Under the pieces are notes generated by a model, which worked only from the letters and a program-made list of their open reading frames with translations, was not told the origin of the DNA and ran no database searches. This document shows, one piece after another, positions 48,421-58,319 of a stretch of 64,000 bases of DNA. Source of the DNA: Lachancea kluyveri NRRL Y-12651 (lineage: Eukaryota; Ascomycota; Saccharomycetes; Saccharomycetales; Saccharomycetaceae); NCBI GenBank assembly GCA_000149225.2, contig CM000693.1, positions 124,001-188,000 on the forward strand, written 5' to 3'. The position numbers and the translations under genes were made by a program. The stretch's first letter is position 1. Each line of letters starts with the position of its first letter.

Positions 48421-48777
48421 TTAACGGTCGGTCTTAAGCTCCTTGTATTCTTTAATTACCTGGTCTATCCTTTCAGGAAAGTTTTGTACGATAGCATCAA
48501 TCTGATTCAAAAGATCAAAGTGGTTTTCGAGTTCTTGACACTTTTCGAGAAGACTCCTCAATTCCCGAATATTCCCATCAATGACTTCTTCAATTATGCC
48601 TTTATCAACTATTTCATTCTGTTTTTTGACAATTTCCGTTGTTTTCCAATGAATTGAAGAGACATGGTCTTGGATTTTATATAGCAGGTAGTCGTAATGG
48701 ACACTCAGCTTGTCGACATCGAAAGGGTCGGAGTGTCTTTCTTCATCGGTATCATGTTGACTGGAGATGCTGGACAT
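48421..48777 (-). CDS. CNL1: BLOC-1 complex subunit Cnl1
   Basis: Cnl1 belongs to the yeast BLOC-1 complex, which acts in endosomal maturation. From the ATG at 48777 it has 118 residues (S. cerevisiae 122); two codons further upstream begin only at a TTG. The core DVDKLSVHYDYLLYKIQDHV and KKQNEIVDKGIIEEVIDGNI match Cnl1, and the whole protein looks helical. It is divergent from GGA, convergent with SPC110, as in YDR356W-YDR358W. Confidence 0.92.
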   Translation of the reverse strand: MSSISSQHDTDEERHSDPFDVDKLSVHYDYLLYKIQDHVSSIHWKTTEIVKKQNEIVDKGIIEEVIDGNIRELRSLLEKCQELENHFDLLNQIDAIVQNFPERIDQVIKEYKELKTDR

Positions 48778-48890
48778 TACCAAACTGTCGCTACTGCACC
48801 ATGATTAAATAGAAAAGTATTGTTGATGTATTTAAGGAGGGAAGTGTATCCTATTTACATTATTCATTCGTGAACGATGAGCTAAAGATG

Positions 48891-48897
48891 TTACCCG
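48891..48897 (+). promoter_or_regulatory. Reb1-type site upstream of GGA
   Basis: TTACCCG lies 115 bp before the GGA start and about the same distance from the divergent CNL1 start. Confidence 0.55.
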
Positions 48898-49011
48898 AAC
48901 TTCACGACACCTACTTTTTTCATCACAGTTCAAAAGGGGTTTTCGGAAAGATCTTATTCTTGCCACCAGTTAATAACGGAAAACGGATTGAAGAGTCCGG
49001 ATAGAACCAGA

Positions 49012-50742
49012 ATGTCGCACGGTATTTACTTGACTGATGCTCCTGTCAGGAGGCCTACTTACGGAGGTGATCCATTGCTGAGAAAGATCCAGCGCGCTTG
49101 TAGAATGTCTCTTCCGGAGCCTGATTTGTCTCTGAACTTGGATGTCGCTGATTACGTCAACGCCAAACAAGGTGCTGCACCAAGAGACGCCGCAGTTACA
49201 ATCGTGAAGTTGATTAATAGTAGAGATACTCATACTGCTGTTTTTGCTTTGAGTTTGTTGGATGTTTTAGTCAAGAACTGTGGATACCCACTTCATTTAC
49301 AAATCTCTCGCAAGGAATTTTTGAACGAATTGGTTAAAAGATTTCCAGAAAGGCCTCCGTTACGCTATACCAAAGTACAAAGGTTGATTTTAACCGCAAT
49401 TGAAGAATGGTACCAAACTATCTGTAAGCATTCTAACCACAAAGAGGACATGGGTTATATCAGGGATATGCACAGATTGCTGAAATATAAGGGTTACGTG
49501 TTCCCTAGAATTAAAGAGGAAGATCTAGCGGTATTGAGACCTACAGAACATTTGAAAACCCCTAGTGAAATTCAAAAAGAACAAGAGCTTGCACAGGCTG
49601 CGAAACTGGAAGAATTGATCAGACGCGGCAGACCAGAGGATTTACGAGAAGCCAACAAGTTGATGAAAGTCATGGCCGGTTTCAAAGAGGACAATGTTGT
49701 TCAATCAAAGCAGATTATTGGCGACGAGCTGTCCAAATTGAAGAGAAAAGCTGATCTGTTTAACGAAATGTTGAGTGCGTCAGAAACTCCTGACTTGACC
49801 AATGACACCATTGTGGAGTTATACAGCGCATTGAAAGTCTCACAACCAAAGTTCCAAAAGATCATCGAAGAAGAGCAGGATGATGATTCTTTGGTTCAGG
49901 ACTTATTACAGTTCAACGATACTGTTAATCAGTTACTACAAAAGTACAACTTGTTGAAAACAGGGGACGCCGGTCAAGCTGCCGAAATTAACCTTCCAGC
50001 TATTTCCACATCTGCACCCGGTGGTGCCCTTGCCAATGAGATCAATTTGATTGATTTCGATGAGGCAGAAACATCTGCTTCTCCAACTCCGGATACTGAA
50101 TCTTCCACCACTCCGGTCGATGATCTTCTAGGTGATTTAAACAACTTGAACTTTTCTCAACCAACTCAGAACTTCGGAATGGGTGGTAGCATTTCTTTGG
50201 GTGCTTCACAGCCCGCTGCCCCGGTCACTACCAATTCCAACTCTTTGGACCTGTTAGGAGTTCTATCTAGCCCTGCTTCACCAGTTTCTCCTGTTATTTC
50301 CTCAGCTTCAGCCACTGTTGGCGGTTCCAACACCTTGGATCTCCTGGGAGATTTTTCTTCTTCCCAAACTCAAACTACATCCAACGCTTCCTCTGATAGA
50401 AATTTAGTCAACGAGTCTACACATCTGAAACTGGAGTTCGAAGTCACTAGAGAGTCTGACTCTACCATTAAAGTTGTCTCTTATTTCACCAACGTGGGAT
50501 CCGCACCAATTTCAGACCTAACTTTCATGGTTGCCGTACCAAAGACCTCGACATTGAGGCTACAGCCACAATCCGGCAACTTCATCCCAGTAGGTGGTAA
50601 AGATGGAGTCAAGCAAGAATGTTGGATAGACAATGCAATGGTCTCTGCCACCAAACCATTAAAAGTCAAATGGAAAACAACCTATACTGTGAGCGCCACT
50701 ACTGTAGAGGAGACGGCTGTTTTCGTCTTACCAAAGGTCTAA
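49012..50742 (+). CDS. GGA1: Clathrin adaptor of the GGA family
   Basis: Gga proteins are Arf-dependent, ubiquitin- and clathrin-binding adaptors for Golgi-to-endosome sorting. The protein has 576 residues from the ATG at 49012 (MSHGIYLTD, matching Gga1 MDHDIHLTD); an in-frame TTG at 48988 is not a start. The VHS domain covers about 25-160 (PLLRKIQRACRMSLPEPDLS; FALSLLDVLVKNCGYPLHLQ). The GAT domain spans about 185-320, and an S/P-rich hinge with repeated N-S-L-D-L-L-G / N-T-L-D-L-L-G clathrin-type motifs follows. The gamma-ear is at about 455-576. It occupies the locus of both YDR358W and YHR108W. Confidence 0.96.
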   Translation: MSHGIYLTDAPVRRPTYGGDPLLRKIQRACRMSLPEPDLSLNLDVADYVNAKQGAAPRDAAVTIVKLINSRDTHTAVFALSLLDVLVKNCGYPLHLQISRKEFLNELVKRFPERPPLRYTKVQRLILTAIEEWYQTICKHSNHKEDMGYIRDMHRLLKYKGYVFPRIKEEDLAVLRPTEHLKTPSEIQKEQELAQAAKLEELIRRGRPEDLREANKLMKVMAGFKEDNVVQSKQIIGDELSKLKRKADLFNEMLSASETPDLTNDTIVELYSALKVSQPKFQKIIEEEQDDDSLVQDLLQFNDTVNQLLQKYNLLKTGDAGQAAEINLPAISTSAPGGALANEINLIDFDEAETSASPTPDTESSTTPVDDLLGDLNNLNFSQPTQNFGMGGSISLGASQPAAPVTTNSNSLDLLGVLSSPASPVSPVISSASATVGGSNTLDLLGDFSSSQTQTTSNASSDRNLVNESTHLKLEFEVTRESDSTIKVVSYFTNVGSAPISDLTFMVAVPKTSTLRLQPQSGNFIPVGGKDGVKQECWIDNAMVSATKPLKVKWKTTYTVSATTVEETAVFVLPKV

Positions 50743-50874
50743 ACGGGCTTTTACATCATTGCTTGAGCCACGTAGTTTAACTTTTGTAATTTAATAGAAG
50801 CAGATGATAAGATGTTTGAAATGGATGTCCTTCGATTTTTTACTGTCTGTATTTGCTATACAAATGCGAGTTAC

Positions 50875-53439
50875 TTACCTTTTTTGCTGTTGGAACTTTT
50901 GTAAAAGCTCCTGTGGTGTTGGGGATCTGATTGCTGTATTAACATTAGCAGAGGTTGAAGAGACCATGGTTTTAGCATTGTTTTGAGCTACCGCTGTTAG
51001 CGCAACTTTAGCGTTTTGCTGTTGTTTTAAAGTGACGTTCCTGTAATAGCTTTCCGCAGCTTTAAGTGCCAAGTCGGGTGTAAAATCTGGTTTTTGTGCC
51101 AGAATCTTTCTGGCATAACTCTCAATAATCTCCTTTTCTGTTAGTTGTTTAACGGGTCTCTGTTGCGGAGTTTGTGTAGTAACTTTGGCTTCTTCGGTCG
51201 TGGGTGCACTACTGGCTTGACGCGAGTTAGAAGTACTACCCGGCCTGCTATTGTTTGTGATTGGTGCAGAGCGTGGAACATGCTGCTGCTTTGTAGTACT
51301 TCGAGATGCATTCTGCTGCTGCTGCTGCTGCTGCACTGCTGCTGCTAATCTCTGTTTTGCAACACGTCTCATTTGTAAATCTCTACGCAGGGCGTCGTCC
51401 CTTTGAGCTTTCAATTGGGACATTTCTGCCGGCGTAGGGACCGCCGTATTTTTACAATCCAAAGGTTTTCTAGGTTGAGTCGGGTTTGGCCTCGGTGCAT
51501 TCTCTCTCTTTTTAATACATTTCCTCATTGCTTCAAACATACTTGCCCAGCGCAACCTTTCGTGGCCCCTTTGAATAGACTCTTCACCGACACCTAGTGG
51601 AGAAATACGCCTCTTCTGTTGTTGCTGTAGCCTATGTGCTTCTATTAGCCAGATTTGTGCATTGTGCGCTTTAGGACCCTTCATATCAGGAAACTGAAAT
51701 TTTTCGTTTAGCTGAACAAACCGTTCGAAGCACTGCCAGGGAGTCCTTCTCTCAATATTAGAGATGTATGCCCTTGTCGATTGTGATGATAAGTGAGCGC
51801 TGATCAACTCCCAGTTATACGCGTATGCATTTATGTTTTTTACAAGCTCTTGGTCGTCCTCGGGTAACCATATGGTTGGAGTTCTGTACTGCAAATATCT
51901 CAGCGATGGTGCCACTGGCGGCCTCAGGTAGTGGCTTCTCCTATTGCCATAGAACATACCACGCCTTTTGCTTAGCGCAACCAAAGAAGGCTCTTCTTCG
52001 ATGACCTGTTTTTCTACCAACTTTAAATAATTATCGTCATCTAACAAGACGGTAGACTTTGAAATTGGTGCAAAGGGTAGCTCAGATACAGGTTTAGTTG
52101 CCTGTTCGTCCTCTTGAACACCTAAATATAATGGAATATCCTGCGCAATGCTTCTTTCCAAAGAATTCAATTCGTCAAAAGAGAGGACCAATTTGAAAGG
52201 TGTCGGATTTTTCTCTACATGAAGTCTGTAGTCCTGCTCCGAGGGAGTTGGTAAAATTAATGGCTTGATCTCCTCCCACGGGTCAATCTTTTTCGTTAAT
52301 AAACTGATATCAATTGAGTTTTCAGCATCATCTCTGATTTCTGGTGTCGCTGCAGATTTAAGGTCTGAATTTTCCTCCAAATGCTTGATTTCCCCACGTT
52401 TGACGCAACATACTTTCCCATAGTTCCAATAATCCATGACTGCCTGCGCCATCATTGCACAAATCGCAATTTTGTATTTTTTAAACTCACGAAAGTCTGC
52501 TTGCATCCACTTGCCTTCTTCTATTAACATGTTTTGATGGGTGAGATGTTGTTTGTCTGTCCATGGGTCTATGAACTTTTTAGGTTGCCTTAAAGACCAC
52601 AGCCCTAACCTCTTTAACTCTTCAATTCGGGAACTAACAACCGCAATACGACCTTCATTCAACGCTGTGTTCATAATATCTGTAGTCACAGCTTTATGTG
52701 CCATAGGGATTAGTTTAATTAGCGGTAGAGTTTGCGACACGTATTTCAATTCTGCTAGAGGAACAGCCTGTGGGATCTTAGATGGTATATTGTCATTCAT
52801 CAACAAATAAACCGAATCTCTAGCGTTGATATTGTCTTTATGGAAAAGCATTTCGGTCTCGTTATGTGTGCCACTATTTTTTATTTCTTTTAGCATGTAA
52901 TTCGTGTGTTTTTGAGAAACCTTTACTGGCGTTGGCGTTGCATTTAGATATGTGTTTAATGGTAACGGCTTAACCCGAGGAGGGCCTCTCATCTCGGGAA
53001 CTTTGAGAAGATCTTTACTTTCCAACTTTTGAAGTTTTGCAGGTGGTTCTTCTGTTGATTCATTTGCCGAAGCTGCAGACGATGTTCCCTTTTTGTCCTC
53101 AATATGTGTTTTCTTTTCCTCTTTCAGCGTTTCCCTCTCCCTTTTAACTGAGTCAACAGGTGTACTACTTTTACTTCGACTACTTTTCCGTTCAACAGGA
53201 GGTTCTATCTGTTTAAATTTAGGTAAACTGGATGGATCAAAAACACATCCTTTTTGTATATCATTCAAATCCAAAAATTCTTCAATTTGATCGGTTAAAT
53301 CTTTATCATCTGTGATCGTTAAAAATTCATGCAGTCGTGAAACACAGTACAACTGTGTCAACTTGTGTTTTCTTTGCTTTATCAAGTTGTGTAATTGCAG
53401 CTTTCTTTGCTCGGTGGATTCTTGACTTAGCTTGGACAT
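50875..53439 (-). CDS. EAF1: NuA4 acetyltransferase scaffold Eaf1 (Vid21)
   Basis: Eaf1 is the platform subunit specific to the NuA4 histone H4/H2A acetyltransferase. The protein has 854 residues (S. cerevisiae 982). The HSA domain near 305-365 (MLIEEGKWMQADFREFKKYK) binds actin and Arp4. The SANT/Myb domain lies near 545-605 (IWLPEDDQELVKNINAYAYN; RRTPWQCFERFVQLNEKFQF). A polyglutamine run (QQQQQQQ near 700) and a Q/T-rich tail follow. GTAAGT at the very end overlaps the stop and resembles a splice donor, but no branch point follows within reach. Confidence 0.93.
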   Translation of the reverse strand: MSKLSQESTEQRKLQLHNLIKQRKHKLTQLYCVSRLHEFLTITDDKDLTDQIEEFLDLNDIQKGCVFDPSSLPKFKQIEPPVERKSSRSKSSTPVDSVKRERETLKEEKKTHIEDKKGTSSAASANESTEEPPAKLQKLESKDLLKVPEMRGPPRVKPLPLNTYLNATPTPVKVSQKHTNYMLKEIKNSGTHNETEMLFHKDNINARDSVYLLMNDNIPSKIPQAVPLAELKYVSQTLPLIKLIPMAHKAVTTDIMNTALNEGRIAVVSSRIEELKRLGLWSLRQPKKFIDPWTDKQHLTHQNMLIEEGKWMQADFREFKKYKIAICAMMAQAVMDYWNYGKVCCVKRGEIKHLEENSDLKSAATPEIRDDAENSIDISLLTKKIDPWEEIKPLILPTPSEQDYRLHVEKNPTPFKLVLSFDELNSLERSIAQDIPLYLGVQEDEQATKPVSELPFAPISKSTVLLDDDNYLKLVEKQVIEEEPSLVALSKRRGMFYGNRRSHYLRPPVAPSLRYLQYRTPTIWLPEDDQELVKNINAYAYNWELISAHLSSQSTRAYISNIERRTPWQCFERFVQLNEKFQFPDMKGPKAHNAQIWLIEAHRLQQQQKRRISPLGVGEESIQRGHERLRWASMFEAMRKCIKKRENAPRPNPTQPRKPLDCKNTAVPTPAEMSQLKAQRDDALRRDLQMRRVAKQRLAAAVQQQQQQQNASRSTTKQQHVPRSAPITNNSRPGSTSNSRQASSAPTTEEAKVTTQTPQQRPVKQLTEKEIIESYARKILAQKPDFTPDLALKAAESYYRNVTLKQQQNAKVALTAVAQNNAKTMVSSTSANVNTAIRSPTPQELLQKFQQQKR

Positions 53440-53760
53440 CTTGAGAGTGGAGACGGAAGCAGAAGAACAATTAAATCAGACCAAAAACCGAAGCAATACT
53501 GTACCAGAATCCAAGCTGCTGTGTCCTAGATGCTTGTTTCTCTTCCACTTTTATGTATCTCAAGTCAGCCTTTCTGTGTTTGTTCCTTTTCAGACATCTT
53601 GACGTTTTCTCGTCGGTTGAAAAAAAAAACAAAAAAAAAACAAAACGTAAGACATGATGGAAACAAGTAAGTTGTAATAGAATATACAAAATACTTCGAT
53701 GAATCCTAATAGTTACTTAGGCTTAGACTAATTTATGTTACAGTTACTGCGTGTGATACA

Positions 53761-54654
53761 TTACCAGGTAGCGATAGCCTTTTCCAGTTCTTGAATAGAT
53801 TTGACCAGGCCGTCGTGGTCAATAACGATGCAGGAGGAAATAACTCCCTTTCTGCTCTCAGAGTCAAACTTGATCTTGGCATACTTTTCAAAGAACCTAT
53901 CTTCTTCATGGAAATACTCAACTTCAGATGTTTTGACTCTCTTGCGGGAAGCAGATGAGGAGTCTTCGTTGTCTACGTCAAAGTTGACTTCATACTTCCT
54001 GCTGACAATAACGTAAAAATCGTAGTGCTCATCATTGCCTAACGAATTGGTGACGTCTTCTAAAGTAATAGTGTATAACGGAGGCACAACTTCTGGAGGC
54101 ATGTTGATCAAACGTTCACTCAACACTAGAGAGCATTTTTTGTTAGAAGAGTCAATGGTCTTCAAAAACGTGGCCAATTTCATGTCAAATTTTTGCAAAT
54201 ATTTTGCGTAATCAGAGGTTCTGTTACCCTTGTAATCGACAAAGGATAGAAAACAGTATGGATCGGACTCAGTACCATCGGTTTTAATGGTGGTAGTTGG
54301 CGAGTCCAAAATCAAATCGGCCAAAGCACTAAGTTGGATTCTATTCGATTCTTGTGGGCCAAACAGTTGGCGCAACAGATTTTTCAACGCGTGGAAGTCA
54401 ACATCCTTGTTACCGTTGAAAAAGTCGAAGTCGATGTTTACGATCTCTTGCTCTTCATCGTTGTTATCACTGCCCTCGCTTTCAGAGTCGGTGGTGCTAA
54501 TATCGATGTCCGAGTCTTCCTCGACGTTGTCCTGGCTTCTCTTCCTCTTGACAATTTCACTCAACTTCACAGATTCTACCATTACTCTACCCGGTCGTTT
54601 GTACGATAAGTTGGTTTCCTGAATGGTTGTTGAAACTGGCAAAAACTTGCTCAT
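53761..54654 (-). CDS. BCP1: Bcp1 nuclear export factor and Rpl23 chaperone
   Basis: Bcp1 is needed for nuclear export of the lipid kinase Mss4 and acts as a chaperone of ribosomal protein Rpl23 in 60S assembly. The protein has 297 residues (S. cerevisiae 283). It has an acidic patch near 38-68 (EEDSDIDISTTDSESEGSDN), the BCCIP-family core VNIDFDFFNGNKDVDFHALK, and ends WPGN-like region replaced by IQELEKAIATW. It is convergent with nothing; the 320-bp gap to EAF1 (53440-53760) contains only 3' and promoter sequence. It is divergent from CTM1. Confidence 0.93.
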   Translation of the reverse strand: MSKFLPVSTTIQETNLSYKRPGRVMVESVKLSEIVKRKRSQDNVEEDSDIDISTTDSESEGSDNNDEEQEIVNIDFDFFNGNKDVDFHALKNLLRQLFGPQESNRIQLSALADLILDSPTTTIKTDGTESDPYCFLSFVDYKGNRTSDYAKYLQKFDMKLATFLKTIDSSNKKCSLVLSERLINMPPEVVPPLYTITLEDVTNSLGNDEHYDFYVIVSRKYEVNFDVDNEDSSSASRKRVKTSEVEYFHEEDRFFEKYAKIKFDSESRKGVISSCIVIDHDGLVKSIQELEKAIATW

Positions 54655-54873
54655 CGCATAAAATACCAGGATGTTGAAAATTTTCAGCCATGTTTACGCT
54701 CAAGAATACCAGTAATACAACACTTTAGTCGAAAAGAAGAAAGGTATAGAGTATTTTGTTTGATCTAAACAATACACCGAAACCGAAAGCTATGGGTGAA
54801 CTAACAAAGCAGCTTACTTGCATAACTCTGTGATCTACAGTTGTGGTATAGAATATGCTTTCACTTTGCCTTC

Positions 54874-54886
54874 CACGTGACACGTG
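54874..54886. promoter_or_regulatory. Tandem CACGTG E-boxes between BCP1 and CTM1
   Basis: CACGTG-A-CACGTG gives two palindromic bHLH sites (Cbf1, Pho4 or Tye7 type) one base apart, 86 bp before the CTM1 start and 220 bp before BCP1. Confidence 0.7.
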
Positions 54887-54971
54887 TATGTTGTCAATTG
54901 CAATGCTCCCACTCGCTAGTATTACTGTTCCCTGCCACTCCCAAAAAGTTTTACTTCGAAGATAGCTACCA

Positions 54972-56732
54972 ATGGAGAGGTCATTCAATTGGTTTAAAGA
55001 CAACACTTCGATTAAGATACACCCTTCTGTTTCAGTTTCCAGATCGTCTGTCAGTGATGAGAACGGCGGAACAGGTGTGTTTGTCACAAGATCCAGGTTA
55101 CAGGATGTAAAGGCCGACACCGCAGAATTGTTGAGAATCCCACCAGAAAACACTTTCTCTATTCATACGTTGCTTAACCTCGTTCATGACGTTTCCAGTT
55201 ACTCTTCTGAAGAGTCATTTAACAATACAACCTCGGTCATCAAAAACGCTTTCACACAGTTCATGACGAACAGCTCATTCCAAGAATGGGTATCAGAGAC
55301 AAACATTCTAGTCTTTTACTTCGTATTGTTTCGATGTTTAAAAGAAAAGTTCGAGCTTCCCAAAAGAGTTATATACTACCTAGAACATGTTCTTCTAACA
55401 ACCAAAGTCAATTCACCTGTGAATGTTATTGGAACTTCGGAGCATTTTGAATTCATGGAATTTTATGGACAATACGGTGCACAGTACCTCGAAAAACTGT
55501 TGGAAAGACTTGGCAACTTCTTTGCAGGGCACTTTGAACTCTGTCCCAGTGCTATCGAAATCAGACAGATTTACTCAAGTATTGTGTCTCGTTGTCTTGA
55601 AATCCCTCAAGAAGTATCACGGAATAGTGAGGACTTCTTAGTTAATTCCACGTTGGTTCCGGTGTTAGATTTTGTCAACCATGATAACTCTGCAAGAAAT
55701 GCCCATTTTGATATCGATCGCAAGACAAGCGAAGTTTTGCTGGTATTGGAATTAGACAAGTGTCCCCAGGCGGAAGAGTTGTTCGAAGTGTTTATCAGTT
55801 ATTCTCCTGTAGAAGAGCTGACTCATTTTGAAACCGTGTACGGTTTCATTCCTGAACCATCAGATACAAGCATCTCATTTTGGAACTTGTCTTTTGACAG
55901 AAAGTACTTAGAAAACCATGGCACAAGGGAAGTGAACATGAGGCTGTTTTACAAATGGTTTGGAATAAACCCCTGCATCCAATTGATTATAACCGACCAC
56001 ACAGTTTTGATTAATGACTCTCTTGTTGAATTTGGCGAAATCTTGCTACCTTTCGTACCACACCCTTTGAACCCACATATCCCATGCTTTGCTTTTAACC
56101 CTAGTAGTTACAAGACGTTTGCAAGCTTTGCATCTGTCGTAAACAAAAAGACACAAGAGAACTATCTAGAGCAATTTTACAAAACAGTGAGGTCACAGGA
56201 ACTGAGCGAGCGTGATGTTATGAGCTTACCACAGTTGGCATGGTCATGCTACCTACCAAATGAAGAAGATACTACTTTAGACAAGGTCCACCGTGTGAGA
56301 TTAGACAAAGAACAGTGCGTATCTGCGATCTTCGACAAGGACAATAACTACGACGCCGCTAGAGATTTGTTCGTGGATTACGTGGTAGAGTATTGCAATT
56401 GGAGGCTGAGAGAGTTGTCAAAGGCTGGAACGAGGCACAACTTGTCTGCTTTTGAAGAGTTGAAAAGATGGGAAATCAAAATTCTGGAAAGCCTAATCAA
56501 ACAATTTAAATCCGGTGAAGCCTTTTTCTGGTCTGATTTTAATAAAGGCGGTTCCAAAGATTTACCAAAATGCCCGCTAGCGCCCCCCATAACAGTCTCA
56601 TATAATTCCAATGCAGCTTCTTATGAAATTCCAGCGAGGCCACAGGTAAATGACAAGTATGATGAGCTCCAATTCACAGATTTCCCCCAGGAAGAATTAG
56701 AACAATCTTATGAGTTTTTCCTGGAAAATTGA
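54972..56732 (+). CDS. CTM1: Cytochrome c lysine methyltransferase Ctm1
   Basis: Ctm1 trimethylates one lysine of cytochrome c in the cytosol. The protein has 586 residues (S. cerevisiae 585). A SET-type architecture is suggested by LVPVLDFVNHDNSARNAHFD near residues 230-250, the N-H motif that binds S-adenosylmethionine, and by ELFEVFISYSPVEELTHFET. The start M-E-R-S-F-N-W-F-K-D-N is the first ATG, and the order BCP1-CTM1-ERP5-UBA4 interleaves YDR361C with YHR109W-YHR111W. Confidence 0.92.
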   Translation: MERSFNWFKDNTSIKIHPSVSVSRSSVSDENGGTGVFVTRSRLQDVKADTAELLRIPPENTFSIHTLLNLVHDVSSYSSEESFNNTTSVIKNAFTQFMTNSSFQEWVSETNILVFYFVLFRCLKEKFELPKRVIYYLEHVLLTTKVNSPVNVIGTSEHFEFMEFYGQYGAQYLEKLLERLGNFFAGHFELCPSAIEIRQIYSSIVSRCLEIPQEVSRNSEDFLVNSTLVPVLDFVNHDNSARNAHFDIDRKTSEVLLVLELDKCPQAEELFEVFISYSPVEELTHFETVYGFIPEPSDTSISFWNLSFDRKYLENHGTREVNMRLFYKWFGINPCIQLIITDHTVLINDSLVEFGEILLPFVPHPLNPHIPCFAFNPSSYKTFASFASVVNKKTQENYLEQFYKTVRSQELSERDVMSLPQLAWSCYLPNEEDTTLDKVHRVRLDKEQCVSAIFDKDNNYDAARDLFVDYVVEYCNWRLRELSKAGTRHNLSAFEELKRWEIKILESLIKQFKSGEAFFWSDFNKGGSKDLPKCPLAPPITVSYNSNAASYEIPARPQVNDKYDELQFTDFPQEELEQSYEFFLEN

Positions 56733-57160
56733 ATAAAACAGTCTATACCGTTATATCATGTCCCGTGAATACCTAATGACCGTTAGAGATGGAGTGACTG
56801 GATGACCATAAAGAAAGGGATTTTAATCAATTACAATGCACAAAATTCAAAAATACTTAAGGATACCCAAAATACCAAAAAACTATTGGATTTGCTCATA
56901 TCAAACACCAAATAAACAGTAAAGAGGACTACCCATAAAGAAAGCTCTTTCAAAAAATTTCCTAGCTAGAATTTTGTAATACTTTAATGTAAGAACTTGG
57001 GCTAAAATAGTGATTTTTCGTGTGTCCATTGATATGCATTCTTACGGGGATTGTTTTTTTTTTTTTTATACATGAATATTGGTTTTTAATACATAGTGGA
57101 TAGTACACTATCATCGCTTTTAAAGCCAAAGCAGAAGTACAAATATTTCAAGAAGCTACC
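56733..57160. other. Gap between CTM1 and ERP5
   Basis: AT-rich promoter region of ERP5 with a T run near 57053-57066; no gene seen. Confidence 0.6.
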
Positions 57161-57790
57161 ATGCAGTTTAAATTATTGTGTTTCCTTTTGCTGACGCCAT
57201 TGGCTTCGTGCATCCATTTCTACATGAAGCCTGGTGAAGTAAAATGTTTTTACGAGAATCTCGCTAAAAACAATTTGTTGGTAGGCGACTTTGACGCATT
57301 TGTCGAGAGAGACCATGGTATATACGAGGAAGATTCCAGCTTGAAACTAACTATTACAGTTGATGAAACATTTGATAACGATCATCGTGTCTTGAACCAA
57401 AAAAACTCTCATACAGGTGACTTCACGTTCACAGCACTAGAAACTGGTGAACATAGGGTTTGCATCAAACCTACATATTCAAGAAACGATGCGAAATTAA
57501 GAATCGTTATGGATATGGAGATTGGACACGTTCACTCTCTGGATACAAAAAGAACCAGTCAGGTTAAGTCTTTGAAGGAAAGAATTCACCAATTGACAGA
57601 TAGGCTAGAGAGTGTCCGTGCTGAACAAAAAGTCATTAAGGAAAAGGAAGCTGTATTCAGAAACCAAAGTGAAGCAGCTAATAGTAAGATTGTCTTCTGG
57701 TCAGCGGTTCAACTTATTGCTTTAATTGCTACATGTGTACTTCAGTTGCGCTATTTGAAGAATTTTTTCGTCAAACAAAAGGTGGTATGA
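57161..57790 (+). CDS. ERP5: p24-family ER-Golgi cargo receptor Erp5
   Basis: p24 proteins cycle in COPII/COPI vesicles and sort cargo such as GPI-anchored proteins. The protein has 209 residues (S. cerevisiae 212). It has a signal peptide (M-Q-F-K-L-L-C-F-L-L-L-T-P-L-A-S-C), a GOLD domain from HFYMKPGEVKCFYENL to HRVCIKP with two paired cysteines, and a coiled coil (about 130-170). A membrane segment (SAVQLIALIATCVLQLRYL) and a short tail with the FF and dilysine-like signals (F-F-V-K-Q-K-V-V) complete it. Confidence 0.95.
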   Translation: MQFKLLCFLLLTPLASCIHFYMKPGEVKCFYENLAKNNLLVGDFDAFVERDHGIYEEDSSLKLTITVDETFDNDHRVLNQKNSHTGDFTFTALETGEHRVCIKPTYSRNDAKLRIVMDMEIGHVHSLDTKRTSQVKSLKERIHQLTDRLESVRAEQKVIKEKEAVFRNQSEAANSKIVFWSAVQLIALIATCVLQLRYLKNFFVKQKVV

Positions 57791-58319
57791 ACAGACACTC
57801 ATAACTAGGCTATCAAGGAACCTAGTATGTAAATTTGCATTTAAATTTAGTGCAACCGGCTATATTTTTTACTGGCTACATGCAAAATTTCTAGATTTAT
57901 TGTAAAACTCTACTAGAACCATTTAAGTAAACGTTCAAGCATGAACTCTTGACATTAAAAAAACAGGCAAGTGTCCGTAGAGGGTTATGGATTGTACAGA
58001 ACTGCTAACTTTACATGAAGGTAGATAAGCATAGCCAAGCAGAATAAGCCATTATTTTTGAATATAATATGGTTTAGGATTGGATATTAGGCATACATAT
58101 AGCTGTATCGATATAATTTAAAACCCTAGGATGCAGCCTACATACTCACACGCGATTTTCTATATAATTTATGATGGGTGCTAACTTGATTTCCATTTTT
58201 TGTTCAACGCAGGGCGAAGTTTTTCCCACATTCATTTCACCTCATCTCATTTTAGAGCTGTAATCTGTCAATATCAATTTAAAACAGAAAGAAGAAAGCT
58301 AAAGTACAACAAGCTAGTT
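57791..58319. other. Gap between ERP5 and UBA4
   Basis: AT-rich. CCTCATCTCATTTTA near 58240 resembles a PAC element only weakly. The UBA4 frame extends here upstream to 58200 but without an ATG. No gene seen. Confidence 0.55.

Noticed and set aside
48988-48990. Upstream start for GGA
   Set aside because: The codon is TTG; the first ATG at 49012 matches the S. cerevisiae start.
50865-50877. Possible splice donor GTAAGT at the end of EAF1
   Set aside because: No branch point or acceptor follows that would extend the protein sensibly; the C-terminus is complete-looking.
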